Source: Baffinella frigidus (lineage: Eukaryota; Cryptophyceae; Cryptomonadales; Baffinellaceae). From it: a stretch of DNA of 11,725 nt. A program made the translations under genes and the position numbers. Shown here piece by piece: positions 1-10,100 of this stretch. The notes under the pieces are model-generated. The model ran no database searches and was not told the DNA's origin. It saw only the letters and a program-made list of their open reading frames with translations. The DNA is taken from the NCBI GenBank assembly GCA_026770585.1, contig MU647600.1:61638-73362 (forward strand), read 5' to 3'. Each line of letters opens with the position of its first letter. Position 1 is the first letter of the stretch.

Positions 1-595
1 TGTGGAGTGCAGGGTGTAGTGTGTGGGGTGCAGGGTGTGGGGTGTGGGTTTCAGGGTGTAGGGTGTAGTTTGTATGGTGTATGGTGTAGGGTGTAGGGTT
101 CAGGGTTCAGGGTCCAGGGTTCAGGGTTCAGGGTTTAGGGCGTAGGGTGTAGGGCTTAAGGCGTAGTGCTGAGGGATTGGGGTTCATTGTTTGTTGTTCA
201 TGGTTCGGGGTTCGGTGTAGGGTGAAGGGTGTAGGTTGTAGGGTGTGGGGTAGGGTGTAGGGTGTAGGGTGAAGGTGAAGGGTCCAGGGTTCAGGGTTCA
301 GGGTTCAGGGTTCAGGGTTCAGGGCCCAGGGTTTAGGGCGTAGGGCGTAGGGCGTAGGGCGTAGGGCGTAGGGCTGAGGTTTTGGGTTTAGGGTTGAGGG
401 TCTAGGGTTTCGGGTTTAGGGTTTAGGGGGTAGGTTTTAGGGTTAAGGGTTCAGGGTTCAGGAACCAGGTTTGAGGGTTTAGGGTTCATGGTTTAGGTTC
501 ATGGTTTGGAGTTCAGGGTTCACGGGTCAGGGTTCAGGGTTCAGGGTTTAGGGTCATGAATTTGGAGTTCAGGGTTCAGGGTTCAGGGTTTAGGG
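1..595 (+). repeat. Degenerate telomere-like / subtelomeric repeat array
   Basis: The plus strand is a nearly continuous run of 6-8 base units ending in AGGG: TTTAGGG, TTCAGGG, TGTAGGG, GCGTAGGG and GGTTCAGGG. Homogeneous sub-blocks are present, such as TTCAGGG units around 290-325 and GCGTAGG units around 336-372. The pattern matches plant-type TTTAGGG telomeric repeats that have decayed and re-amplified. The G-rich strand reads rightward, towards the gene. A true left chromosome end would read CCCTAAA on this strand, so the array is interstitial, inverted, or part of a subtelomeric region. No coding potential is seen. Confidence 0.85.
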
Positions 596-732
596 TCGAG
601 CCATACGCGAGACGAGAACGAGTGCCGCGGCGTCGTGTGAGCATCGAAGACCCTGGACTCTTCCTTGAGTCCTTTGGGTCCATTAGTTTTTTTGAGCTCC
701 CAACATAGGCGGACCTTTTTCTTTTCACGCTG

Positions 733-1070
733 GTCCTTTAGGTTTTAATTTCGCCCAACAAATGCCAACGACACGCCGTTCCGCAGAAGGGACTGCAGAG
801 AAAGCATTTTTGCTTCGGATCGCGTTTAGCTCTCCAGTGCAAAGGCTCGTGAAGAGGGGGTAAAGGGTGGTTCTGTTGGGGTGGGTGAAGGTATGCGATA
901 TCGCTCCCATGCTCACTTACACGCACCGAACCCAAGTTAGACTTTTTTGAGGCTCATGGTATCCCATGGTTAAAGTTTAAGAGCTTCAATCACGAATAGC
1001 CCACAAGGTGAAAGGGGTTGTGTGGGGATGTGAGGTGAAATCGGTTAGACACCAAAGATGAAAGGAGATA
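733..1070. repeat. Dispersed repeat, copy 1 (about 340 bp)
   Basis: This segment starts at GGTCCTTTAGGTTTTAATTT and ends at CACCAAAGATGAAAGGAGAT, both almost identical to the matching points of 7394-7739. Shared landmarks in order are CGACACG, GCATTTTTGCTT, CGGATCGCGTT, GAGGCTCATGGTATCCCATG and the GTGTGGGG block. Similarity stops abruptly on both sides, which marks it as a mobile or amplified unit. No terminal inverted repeat, target duplication or clear RNA polymerase III box was found, so the class (SINE-like, MITE-like or fragment of a larger element) is unknown. Short minus-strand ORFs recur in both copies but differ in frame, so they are probably not genes. Confidence 0.75.
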
Positions 1071-1870
1071 AACGTGGTTGTGTAGGGGTGAAACTTATCT
1101 GCAGAAAAGTCATGAGTTCTTTGGTGCTCTTTGGTGCTTTGGTGCTTTGTATTACACTCACATCGAAGACCACACCCGCCTCACTCTTGAGGGGACGGAC
1201 ACAATCTACGGATGAGCTCCCCGGAACTAGGGTCGGACCGAGCCCCCTTTTCGTTGATTTCGTTGATTTCGTTTCACGCACCCTTCCCTCATGTTTTGTG
1301 GATATTCTCAAGTTGACATCCTTGTCAACTTTAGAGTGAAAACACCAAGTTGTCTTATGTGAAAGTCAACTGACGAACGAAACAGCTGACCGACACGAGA
1401 CCGACCGACGACGCGATACCTGATATGATACTCTCGCGTCCCCCAGATGTCAAAACTCCCCTTGCTGACCGGTATCATACACACTCAGCGACCAGGTTTA
1501 GAGCGAGGTCTAGGGATCCGATCACGACGATGGCATCACGATGGAGGTCACGATGCGATTCTGATACGGGTGGAATTTGGTGAAATCCTCGAAAAGTTCC
1601 AAGATCTACGAATTTGAAAGGACGCCGAACGAATTTCGGACCGCAAAAACGCCTCTTCGACGCCTCTCCCGCCGCCCATGGCGAAGTTTCGAAACATGTA
1701 ATCACGGTTTCGCCGAGCCCTCGTCCTCCTCTACAATTTTGAGTCTTGCACCATTTCGATCGGACATCGCCAGTGCCGGCGGCAGGAGGCTGTACGAGGG
1801 CTCGTACGAGCTCGTACCCCGCGCGCGACTCAAGCATCCTCAAGGGCGGCCAAATTCAAATCCGCGATCT
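1071..1870. other. No supported gene; low-information spacer
   Basis: Open frames of about 90-120 codons exist on both strands and overlap each other antisense. They include short-period repeats (TTCGTTGATTTCGTTGATTT near 1251, and TTTGGTGC repeats near 1125-1148), which explains why both strands stay open. No splice-consistent coding chain or recognisable domain was found. A 14-bp perfect palindrome GTACGAGCTCGTAC lies at 1804-1817. Confidence 0.4.
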
Positions 1871-2177
1871 TAAATGTCGTACAGTCTACCTACCCTAATA
1901 TACACAACCATAAAATACACACATCCCTTAAGATACACATAATTTTACCCGCCCGTTTTTTTGTATGGAGATTGGTCACGTTACCCTACTCTAAAAGACA
2001 CAAATGGCTCAAAGGTCGACCCTCAATATACACAAAAATTTGGACGATTTGGGCCCAAAAATGGCTTTACCCCCCCTCAGAATGGAGCTGACAAATTTTG
2101 GGGGCCCCTCAAAGTTCCAAAATTTTCGGATTTTTAGAGGTGAAAAAAATGAAATGTACCACAAAATCGAAAAAGTG

Positions 2178-2258
2178 GATTTTTTCACCGAAAAATTTTC
2201 GGTGGATTTTTTCGCCGATTTTTTTTCGGTTTTCGCCGATTTTTTTCTCGTTTTTTTG
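2178..2258. repeat. T-rich low-complexity tract with GATTTTTT/CGCCG units
   Basis: Short units of a T run followed by CGCCGA, CACCGA or CGGT repeat through this tract. It contains a 19-base near-perfect palindrome at 2186-2204 (CACCGAAAA, one base, TTTTCGGTG). The Phe-rich and Lys-rich ORFs seen on the two strands are artefacts of this composition. Confidence 0.6.
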
Positions 2259-2286
2259 CCTTTCCGACCCACAATATCACAAGCAC

Positions 2287-2825
2287 ACACTTATTGACAC
2301 TTATTGACTTTATTCGAAAGTGAGAATGCACGGTGCAAGAATTGAGGCGAGGTTAGGAAAACATCTGGGGTCTGCACCAGATTTTTCCTGCCCAAGAAAC
2401 TGCCACTACCCATAAGGAAAAACCACGAAGGAGCTCCCCGCACAAGCCCGGCGAACCGGACAGCGTGTCACTCCCCAATGGCTCCCCGCAGAGCACCCCG
2501 TTGCGTGGGGGCCTCTGCCTATTCCATACACAGTTGCCCCGGACTTGGGCAAAAATGTATGGACCACTCTCCTTGCGGGCCACTCATACCACGCGAGGAG
2601 AGCAGAAAAACCCCTCAACCACCTAGGCCCCCACGTTGCGATGTGAGAAAAAGCCCTTTTACTGTGCATCCTCGATCGGACAGGTGATGAGCCTCCCACT
2701 GAGGCTCATCACCTGTCCGACCGAGGCTCACACTTCGGTGGTGTGTACCCCCCCCAAGGTCCCCTGCTTGGTCTCAGTCGCTCCTGGCAGCAGGACACCG
2801 AGACACTTATTGACACTTATTGACT
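2287..2825. repeat. Segment framed by 23-bp direct repeats
   Basis: The same 23 bases occur at 2287-2309 and 2803-2825. Each is two tandem copies of ACACTTATTG followed by ACT. They bracket about 490 bases of GC-rich sequence with foldback character: CGTGGGGGCCT (2504-2514) pairs with AGGCCCCCACG (2625-2635), and a strong hairpin lies at 2676-2720. The arrangement could be a long target duplication, a pair of short terminal direct repeats, or a microhomology-mediated insertion. No protein-coding function is evident. Confidence 0.55.
2676..2720. repeat. Perfect inverted repeat, 20-bp arms, 5-base loop
   Basis: Bases 2676-2695 (TCGGACAGGTGATGAGCCTC) are followed by CCACT and then by their exact reverse complement at 2701-2720. 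It would form a very stable cruciform or RNA hairpin. It sits inside the segment framed by the 23-bp direct repeats. Confidence 0.9.
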
Positions 2826-3046
2826 GACCGCGCTCATCATGCTTCAGGACGACCCTGGGTATCCTCCTCGTAAGTTGCCGACTCATGTCCCTACCGCAAC
2901 CCCTGCCCCCTCGATGCCTTTTAGGGTAGGCCCACCTGGTCTCAAACAATAATAAACGGGACAAGACCAGGCGCGTTGGTCTCATATGACCTTCTTAGCT
3001 TGCTCCAAACGTGACCAGGTGACTGTTCTATTTCGTGCCCCGAGAA

Positions 3047-3237
3047 TTCTTAAGCAGGTCTGATGACATGATGACCCCTACAATGCACCAGATGTCCCCT
3101 ACAATGCACCAGATATGGTAACGGCCCACCATGATGACCCCTACAATGCACCAGATGACATGATGACCCCTACAATGCACCAGATGTCCCCTACGAGCTC
3201 GTACAATGCACCAGATGTCATCAGACCTGCTTAAGAA
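3047..3237. mobile_element. Foldback/MITE-like element with TTAA-bordered ends and internal tandem units
   Basis: A perfect 23-bp inverted repeat joins 3047-3069 to 3215-3237, and each arm includes TTAA followed inwards by GCAGGTCTGATGACAT. Between the arms are five copies of CCCCTACAATGCACCAGAT (starting at 3075, 3096, 3138, 3167 and 3188). The last is interrupted by extra bases that create TACGAGCTCGTA. TTAA borders are typical of piggyBac-type insertion, but TTAA is also part of the palindromic end, so this is not proof. There is no coding capacity. Confidence 0.75.
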
Positions 3238-3452
3238 GGCGTGAAAAAATGGTCCAAAAACGACGCCCTACCCAGGACGTGAAGAATTCTAAAAGGATTG
3301 TACAGGAAGTCTATAATAGCCCTGTACAAGTCTTAAAACCCTGGGCCTTTAAAAGCTAAGGGACTTCCCCCTCCGGGTGCCCGCCGGACGTGTGTATCTT
3401 ATGGGTAGGTAGACTGTAAATGTCTTTTAGCCGAGATTTAGGATATTGATTG

Positions 3453-3784
3453 ATGACCGCAGGTGTTAAGTAAGCGTTTAGAAGGACCCAAATTCAACCC
3501 GTCTCTTTCAGCTCTCGGAGCCCCACTGAATATTTCCTCTTGCAGAATGACGAACGAAACAGATGAAGGCACGGGCACGTCTAGGTCTAGAATCCTGGTC
3601 ACGAGGATGCTTTTAACGGATCTTATTCCTGGTCTTGTTGGTTCGCCCGCTTCAAAAGGGGATTTGAAACACAGAACCACTTGCCCAGCATTTTGCTCGG
3701 TTGGGGGCGGGGGTTCGCCCTCCTCCTCAGCGTTCTCGCGGTGCAGCACTCTTCGGCCGCAATGTACGGCGAGTCCTGCTCCAG
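3453..3784 (+). CDS. Exons 1-2: start and signal peptide
   Basis: Exon 2 (3689-3784) encodes ILLGWGRGFALLLSVLAVQ followed by HSSAAMYGESC, a clear secretion signal with a likely cleavage after SSA. That frame has no ATG before the hydrophobic stretch, so an upstream exon is needed. An ATG at 3453 gives MTAGV and then a strong donor GTAAGC at 3470 in the right phase (2), joining to CCCAG|C at 3688/3689. The alternative start is the ATG at 3761, which would lose the signal. The exon 2 donor is AG|GTGCGC at 3784/3785. Confidence 0.5.
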
Positions 3785-4135
3785 GTGCGCTCGTGCCCGA
3801 CCCCCCAGTCGCCCCTCCGCCCAATCTGACTTGACCTTTCTGCGGCCCCGCACAATGCATCTGCAGCTTGCGCGCGGATGTGGTCTGACCTGAAGACCCG
3901 CCTCCAGCGACATGGACTGCCAGTCTGTGGAGGGGCGCCCCGCGGCGCATTGCTACAAGTTCTTCGTGGACCGGACTCCGCTCCTTGATCTCAATCCGAC
4001 ACAGCCTGTGGCGTACGGCAAGTGCGGTGAGAACCGCTCTCTCTCTCTCTCTCTCTCTCTCTTGCTTTCCTCCCCCCCCCCCCTCTCTTCCCTCCCACCC
4101 CTCCTCTCTGTATCTCTCTCTCTCTTTCTCTCTCT

Positions 4136-4176
<41 letters not shown>

Positions 4177-7100
4177 GGGGCGACTAGCCTGCCGGCGGGG
4201 CGTTAGAATCTCGCGTTTCTCACAAGCCTTGGGCTTCAGCCACTAGCTCTGCTTTCGTCCGACGGAGACGAGACGCTGTGGCGCGTACGCAAGCATGCAT
4301 GCGCGTGTGCCAGGACGAGGCACCAACGTGGATTTCGCGAGAGTGGCCAGGCGAGATTCTAACGCAATAACGGAAGAGTCTTGACAGTTGAGTGCCTCGT
4401 CGACTGCGACTGCGGCGTCGGGCAGCGCTGCGGCATCCCGATCCTGAGTGAGGACCAGGTTCTTCCCCCTGCAAACGGACCGTGCTTTGCCAATTTGTCG
4501 CGTGTGCTGGCAGGGTGGGTGCGCGTTGCGGCCACGCGCTGAGGTGTGCCCGGGAGCAGGTCGCGATCCAAGGCACCTCCGCGCCCTTCACCTCCGCCTA
4601 TTCGGCTGTTCCCTCGTGGCTCTGGAAACGGTTGCAGAACGTGGGCAAAGCGGTGGACGGGCTCCCCATCAACTCCAAGTGCCTCGCGTACACGTACAAC
4701 GAGGAGGGCGCCACGCCTGGCTACTGCACCCCAGGTCTCGCCCCCCCCCTTGTTCCCACGTCGATTGTCCCAAGAGGAAATCTGTATTTTTACTCAGGAT
4801 GGCCCCAAGCAACCGCACGCCTCTACCCGCACACAACGTACACCCTCTCTGCCCCTCTCCCGCCCTTTCACGCCAGCGGCTGAGTCTGCTTTGATGCCCG
4901 CAGCGGAATCCTACGCGGCGCAAGCGGACTCCTTCTGGAAGATAGTGAAGGAGGTGCCCACCAATCGGGACGGCACGCAGGGCGACCCTCACGACGTGCT
5001 GCGGAAGCCGATGGCGACCAACACTTGGACCCACACTGGTATCCCCAAGGCGATGGTGAAGCCGAACGCTGGCGAGGGTCATGCCCCAGGCCCCCAGACC
5101 CGCTCTGCTGTCTTCCTCACAACGTTGCCTTGGATTGATGGGCAGGGTCATGCCGTTGCGTGGCACGGGATTTTGCTCAAAACGCGTCTCCCAATGACGT
5201 GCGCTGCTGGGTACAGACGCGATCACTGGCTTGACACCCTGCCACTCAACTGACAGCACCTCTTGATGCTCACTCGCGCGTGGAGGCGGTGGCGCGCAGT
5301 CTGAACCTGCTTTTCCTCTGGGGGTGTGCAGCGCGGTGGTGCGGCGAGGTCAACGTGTTCCACGGCATTGGCCAGGACGCTTTCGCCCCGGCCTTCCAGA
5401 GTGTCCGAACCCCACCCCAGTCGAGAATCCCACCGCTGTTGACTTCGAGACTCTCGCGGCGGTTGACTCAACCGGACGGGCTTTGCACCAGGAGGGAAAC
5501 TGTGCCCTGAGCATTTGACGGGTGTAGGCTACACCGTGTAGTGACGCGGCCGTTTCCAAGGAAACGGGCCCACGTGTTTGCCTGCCGTTCGCTCTGCCGC
5601 ACGGTTGCAACCGGGAGAACCTCCCATCTGACTCTTCTACGCAAGGACGTGCGAGGACGTGCCTCAGAGACTGTCTTGAAACCAAAGCACCTGGCGCCCG
5701 CGTGTGATGCTCGAGCGCTCGTGGCTGTCAGGTTGTGGACCTCCGGGCACGCAACATTCCAGACTACACCAGCAAGAACAACATGGCGAGGTACTCCACG
5801 CGAGGCCTGTACGACGCCACCGCCATCTGCCCCAAGGTGACTGCCTGCAGTGTCGCCCACGTGAAAGCGCCATCGCGGTGTTTGACGCCAACGTGTCTAG
5901 GCCACGCCAGGGCATTCGTGAGAATTTAAGGGTGAAGCTCCATCTTTTTAGATGCGTTCCCTGGTACAAATGAAACATTGTTGCGGTAAAAAAGGCTCCA
6001 ATTGCGCTGATAATTGCTTACTGGTGGCGTGTTTCCTGAGTAACGAATCTCGTAATTGCCTCTAGGCAAATTCCCATTTCTGGCCTGGCGTGGAGCTACG
6101 AACTCGGATCGTGTTTTCAGGCCGTTCAGCTCCTCCCACCCCAGAGCCTTGGAAGGGGTCTCCAAAAGTCAACTCCTCCTCAAGGCAGTGGTTTGCAAAA
6201 GTTAACGAACGTATCCAGATACGTTAAAAAAAAATCAACCCCCACCTCCAATCTGTCGTGGTCATTCCCGAACGTTGGATGCAGGTGGTGGAGGCTGATA
6301 TGGTGAAGTGCGATCAGTGCCGTGAAGACTGCGGCACGGTGCGCGACCCCCCTGCATCCTGCGAGTCAGCGACTTGTCTCTCTGCACTTGAGGGCCGCGG
6401 CCCATGCTCTGGTTAGGTGCGACCCTGAATGGATGGGCCCGCCTCGGAGTGTAGTTTGGACTGCAATCATGCAGCCAATTCTTTAAATTGCATGTATGTT
6501 TTCGCGTTAAGTCCTAGAGTTTTGCAGTCTGATTTGGCTTCACCGTTGTGGTGAGAACGGGACCATTCAACGAATTTGCAACACACGCCGAGCTTCTCAA
6601 CTTAAGAGTAGTCAGTTGTAACCCCGAACCCATGGCGGCCCTCAACCCTCAACCCTAACCGTCCATCAGGCTGACAGAATGCCCGAGGGTGTTCTATCTT
6701 TCTTCGACAGCTTCAGGTTCAGCAGCTCCGCGGTGTCAACCTCAAACATCATCGACCGCGGCGAAGACTTGTCCACCGCGTGCAGGGCCTATGACTGGAG
6801 TGGTACCCCCCCCCCCCCCCCAATGTGAACACGGATCGCTAGCAGGGTGTGTCCTCCAGGGGTAGACGGGCCCTCTGCCTCAGCTGCTCTTTGTCGGTGG
6901 CTGGACCCCCAGCTGATCCAATACCTGTCGCATGGACGGCACCAGTCATCTCGGTGGAGTTGTGAACAGACGTCGCGCCGTGATCAAGCTGTGTCCCTTG
7001 ACTGTTTTCTCTGAAACAGGGCAAGCTTTTCCGGGCAAATACATTGGCGCGCGGGAGAGCGATGAGTACACAGAGAACCTCGCGGAGTGCCAGGTGCCTG

Positions 7101-10100
7101 CCTCTCTCAGCTTTCTCATTGCTTTTCTCACCCCCCTTGCGACTCCAGAGTCCCGCATTTACCAACATGTTTCAACATCGTTCTGGCCACCCCATTCGAC
7201 TTTCTACTTTTCTTTTTTGCACGACGATTCATCTGAAGTCAACTTCCCGAAACAGGCATGCATGGGCAAGTGCCCCGACAACGCGGCGTACGACGGGAGC
7301 GATTCGCAGAAGACCTGCATCGGCGCATGCCTCCTTCCCTACGTGTCTTGCACCATCGACGTCAAGGTCCACACCTTTCAGATCTTTGTGTCAGGTCCTT
7401 TAGGTTTTAATTTCTCCCGACATAGCCCAACGACACGTCCTTCTGTAGCAAGGATCTGCATAAAAAACATTTTTGCTTTCGGATCGCGTTGAGCTCTCAA
7501 GTGCAGAGGCGCGTGATGAGGGGACAACGGGTGGTTCTCTTGAGGTCTTTGAGTTGTCCCCATCTGGGCATGCGCACGCACACACACCCAAACCAAGTCA
7601 GCCTTTATGAGGCTCATGGTATCCCATGGTTAAAGAATAAGAGCCCCGATCACGGACACCCCACAAGATTCAAAAAGGTGAGAAAGATTGTGTGGGGTGA
7701 GAGGTGAGATCAGCCAGACACCAAAGATGAAAGGAGATACGCGCGTGCTCGCCTAGAGCGCGTAGCTTTGAGATACTGCCATGCCAGAAGACACCTCAAA
7801 CCCCACGGTCCAGATCAGCATCACAGCGAACTGAGAGGCACATGTGCATTCATATGTTGCTATACATGTGGCTACTGCAGGGTCCTTGGGGGGGGGGCGC
7901 GGCTCCTTTTGAGTGGTGGAGCACCACCTCTCAACTGCTCTTGACTCCTGGCCAGAGTCCTAGCAATCACTAATTCCCCAACGTCGGAGCAGGTTGGTGT
8001 GTCTGGGTATGGACCCCGTGGATGGACCGACGCCGGAGAAACCACGAGACCTGTTGGATACAGCTTCAACGACGCGCACACGAGGCTCGAGTGCAACAAG
8101 AGGTTGAGCGTCAACAGCGGCACCTATGCTTACGACCCCTACGACCCCATCGGCTCCATCCACCCCACCATCATACCTGACAGCCCCCTCCATCGCTTCT
8201 TCCGGGTCTGCCCGCACCCTATCCCTCGATGCGTTGCAACGCTGTTGCCCACCAAGAGCACTCGCGTGCAAACCCGCCTCGTAGCTGGACGAACGATCGA
8301 AGCTGGGTGTGACTCGCCAGGCGCAGGGTCTGAGAGGAGCGAGATTTGTTGCGTTAGGACACCTGCGGCACAGGTACAACAAGTTTCTGGATGCATGTTG
8401 AGAGGGTTTGGCCTCGAAATGACGAAGATCAGGTGGGCTGACACTGCGCGCTGCTTCCTCTCGGCAGTTGGCGACGCCGCTGGTCGGCGCAAGTGACGTT
8501 GTGGGTGGGCCCAAAGAAGTCCCCGAGGGTGGGCCCTCGGGGACTTCCGAAGCCTTCACCCTGAGCATGAGCACTTCTGCGGTTGCCTGGGAGGGGACTT
8601 GCCGGTACTGCTACTCTCCTTTCGGTGCCTTTCTTTCTTTCCTCACGCCCTCAGAGCCCATACCCGGAAACCTCTTTGGTCAGGCCCAACCTTCACTCCC
8701 TACACCTCACCCACACGGTCGCGTGTCCATCATAATCCCAATCCGCGGTAGCCCATCAAAAAAACATCCCGGCAAAACCTCAACTGTAGACTTACCCTGC
8801 AAACACGCCCGGGCAGGTCGGGGACGTGCCACGTGTGTGTGGAGGGCAATCAGCGGTGCGAATCGGGGCGCGGCATCCCCCAAGTGTGCCAGCATGGCCG
8901 GGTCAGTCCCACCCCCACTCGCCTCCTTGCCTCTTCGAAACACTTCCCAGCATGCTCCACATCTCCACATTCTCCTCCCACACCTCCCAAACCGCGCGCC
9001 AACCAACATGTCCCTATTTGCCCCCTGGCGCCAATACAGGTGATGCAAATAACATTTGGGGCCGCCCGTACATATTGACGGTATAGAACGGGATGATGCG
9101 AGCATCTCGCTCGCTTGGTGACTGTCGCGCGTGCGCATGGCAGTGGATGGAATCGCGGCTCGGTAAGGAGCTGGTCACGTGGAACGAGGACCTCATCGTC
9201 CAGACAACGCTCACTGCCATCGCCGGGGTGCGTGCCCCCTCCAACATCCTCCACGTTTCACCCAGCCCTGCAGCAGTGTCACGGGTCGCACACGGCGTGG
9301 GAGCAGAGTAGAGCAGGCCTATGGCCGTGAAGCGCAGCCTGAGCTGATTGGTGCGTTTTGCTGGGTGCGCAGGTGATCATGCTCCTGCTCTGCGCTCTCA
9401 CCGCCATGGGCTGTGTTAAGCTCACGTCCTCGGGCTCGGACGGCGGTCACATGAAATACGCCTCCCCCCCGAACACGGTCCGATCCCACCCCTTATTTCC
9501 GTGTTGCTGCACCCTGCGCCTGTTGATGTACCCCCTCCTGTTTTGAGCCTGAGTCAAAGCTCGAGCCATAACAGAACATGTTCATTCATAACATGGCCTC
9601 CGGCCTGATCACTCGAAGCGAGGGTAACACCGTACCGTTCTGACCACCCCTGCACCGCCAACCCAAGCGGCTTCGCTTGCGAAGCCGCTTGCAGGGTGTT
9701 CACGGGGAAGATACAGGGGTATCTGGGCTAAGAATTCAGAACTTACGAACACAGACCGGATTTGGGCCCCCCGTTTTCTCAATTTAGTACCAGAGGGTTG
9801 ACTAAATCTTGCGTTGAGTCAACCCTCTGGTACTAATTAAAGAAAACAGACACCGGCCGATGTCGGAGCACCCGTGTTCAAATAACCCTGAAGTGGCGAT
9901 GCGGTCAAATTTGACCGCAAAAGGTCCTAGGCAGGTCCTGGGGCCCTACGGTAGGGCGCATGAGCCTACTCGCCACTTAAGGGATAACCTAGACACCCCT
10001 GTAGGCATTGAACTACCCTAGTCTCCTGTGCGTCTCGAGTAACCCATGTTCTGTGTTGGTTCACAGGGATTCCAGGGCAATGGTGGTGCACCGGGAGTCC

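Larger units (their letters stand above)
1882..3416. mobile_element. Candidate non-autonomous DNA transposon, TA-flanked, 1,535 bp
   Basis: The left end CAGTCTACCTACCC (1882-1895) is the exact reverse complement of the right end (3403-3416). Similarity continues imperfectly inwards: TAATATACACAAC on the left against ATAAGATACACACG read inwards from the right. A TA dinucleotide lies immediately outside each end, as in Tc1/mariner/pogo elements. The octamer TAAATGTC also occurs just outside both ends (1871-1878 and 3417-3424), offset by three bases on the left. No transposase frame is visible inside, so it would be non-autonomous and moved in trans. It contains other repeats (2287-2825 and 3047-3237), which suggests nested insertion. 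The right end stops about 37 bases before the proposed start of the downstream gene. Confidence 0.65.

Noticed and set aside
1045-1339. Pair of overlapping 88- and 93-codon frames on opposite strands
   Set aside because: Kept open by short-period repeats; no splice partner, domain or codon bias seen.
2004-2307. Phe-rich and Lys-rich frames
   Set aside because: Low-complexity T-rich sequence inside a transposon-like element.
3075-3216. CRISPR-like array from five regular repeats
   Set aside because: Repeats are adjacent or irregularly spaced, the intervening sequence repeats too, and the whole lies within an inverted-repeat element in eukaryotic DNA.
3298-3329. TTGTACAGG paired with CCTGTACAA as a mini element
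   Set aside because: Only 9-bp arms; too short to separate from chance, though the TACAGG ends recall the small element family.
3438-3950. 170-codon minus-strand open frame
   Set aside because: Overlaps the signal-peptide exon and exon 3 in antisense, with no domain or repeat support.
3912-4206. Leu/Ser-repeat proteins over the CT tract
   Set aside because: Microsatellite translation; the true exon ends at 4026 with a GTGAGA donor.
4546-5253. 235-codon plus-strand open frame as a complete gene
   Set aside because: Only 4904-5077 of it is convincing; the start overlaps exon 5 in a different frame and the rest is intron.
4669-5259. 196-codon minus-strand open frame
   Set aside because: Antisense to exons 5-6; Arg/Gly-rich shadow frame with no recognisable features.
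7960-8574. 204-codon minus-strand open frame
   Set aside because: It runs antisense to exons 17-18 and through their intron. It has no domain and has shadow composition; the sense exons have matching splice phases.
9014-9090. Possible extra exon after CCAATACAG
   Set aside because: The phase-0 reading stops after about 12 codons and has no donor that keeps the frame into exon 20.
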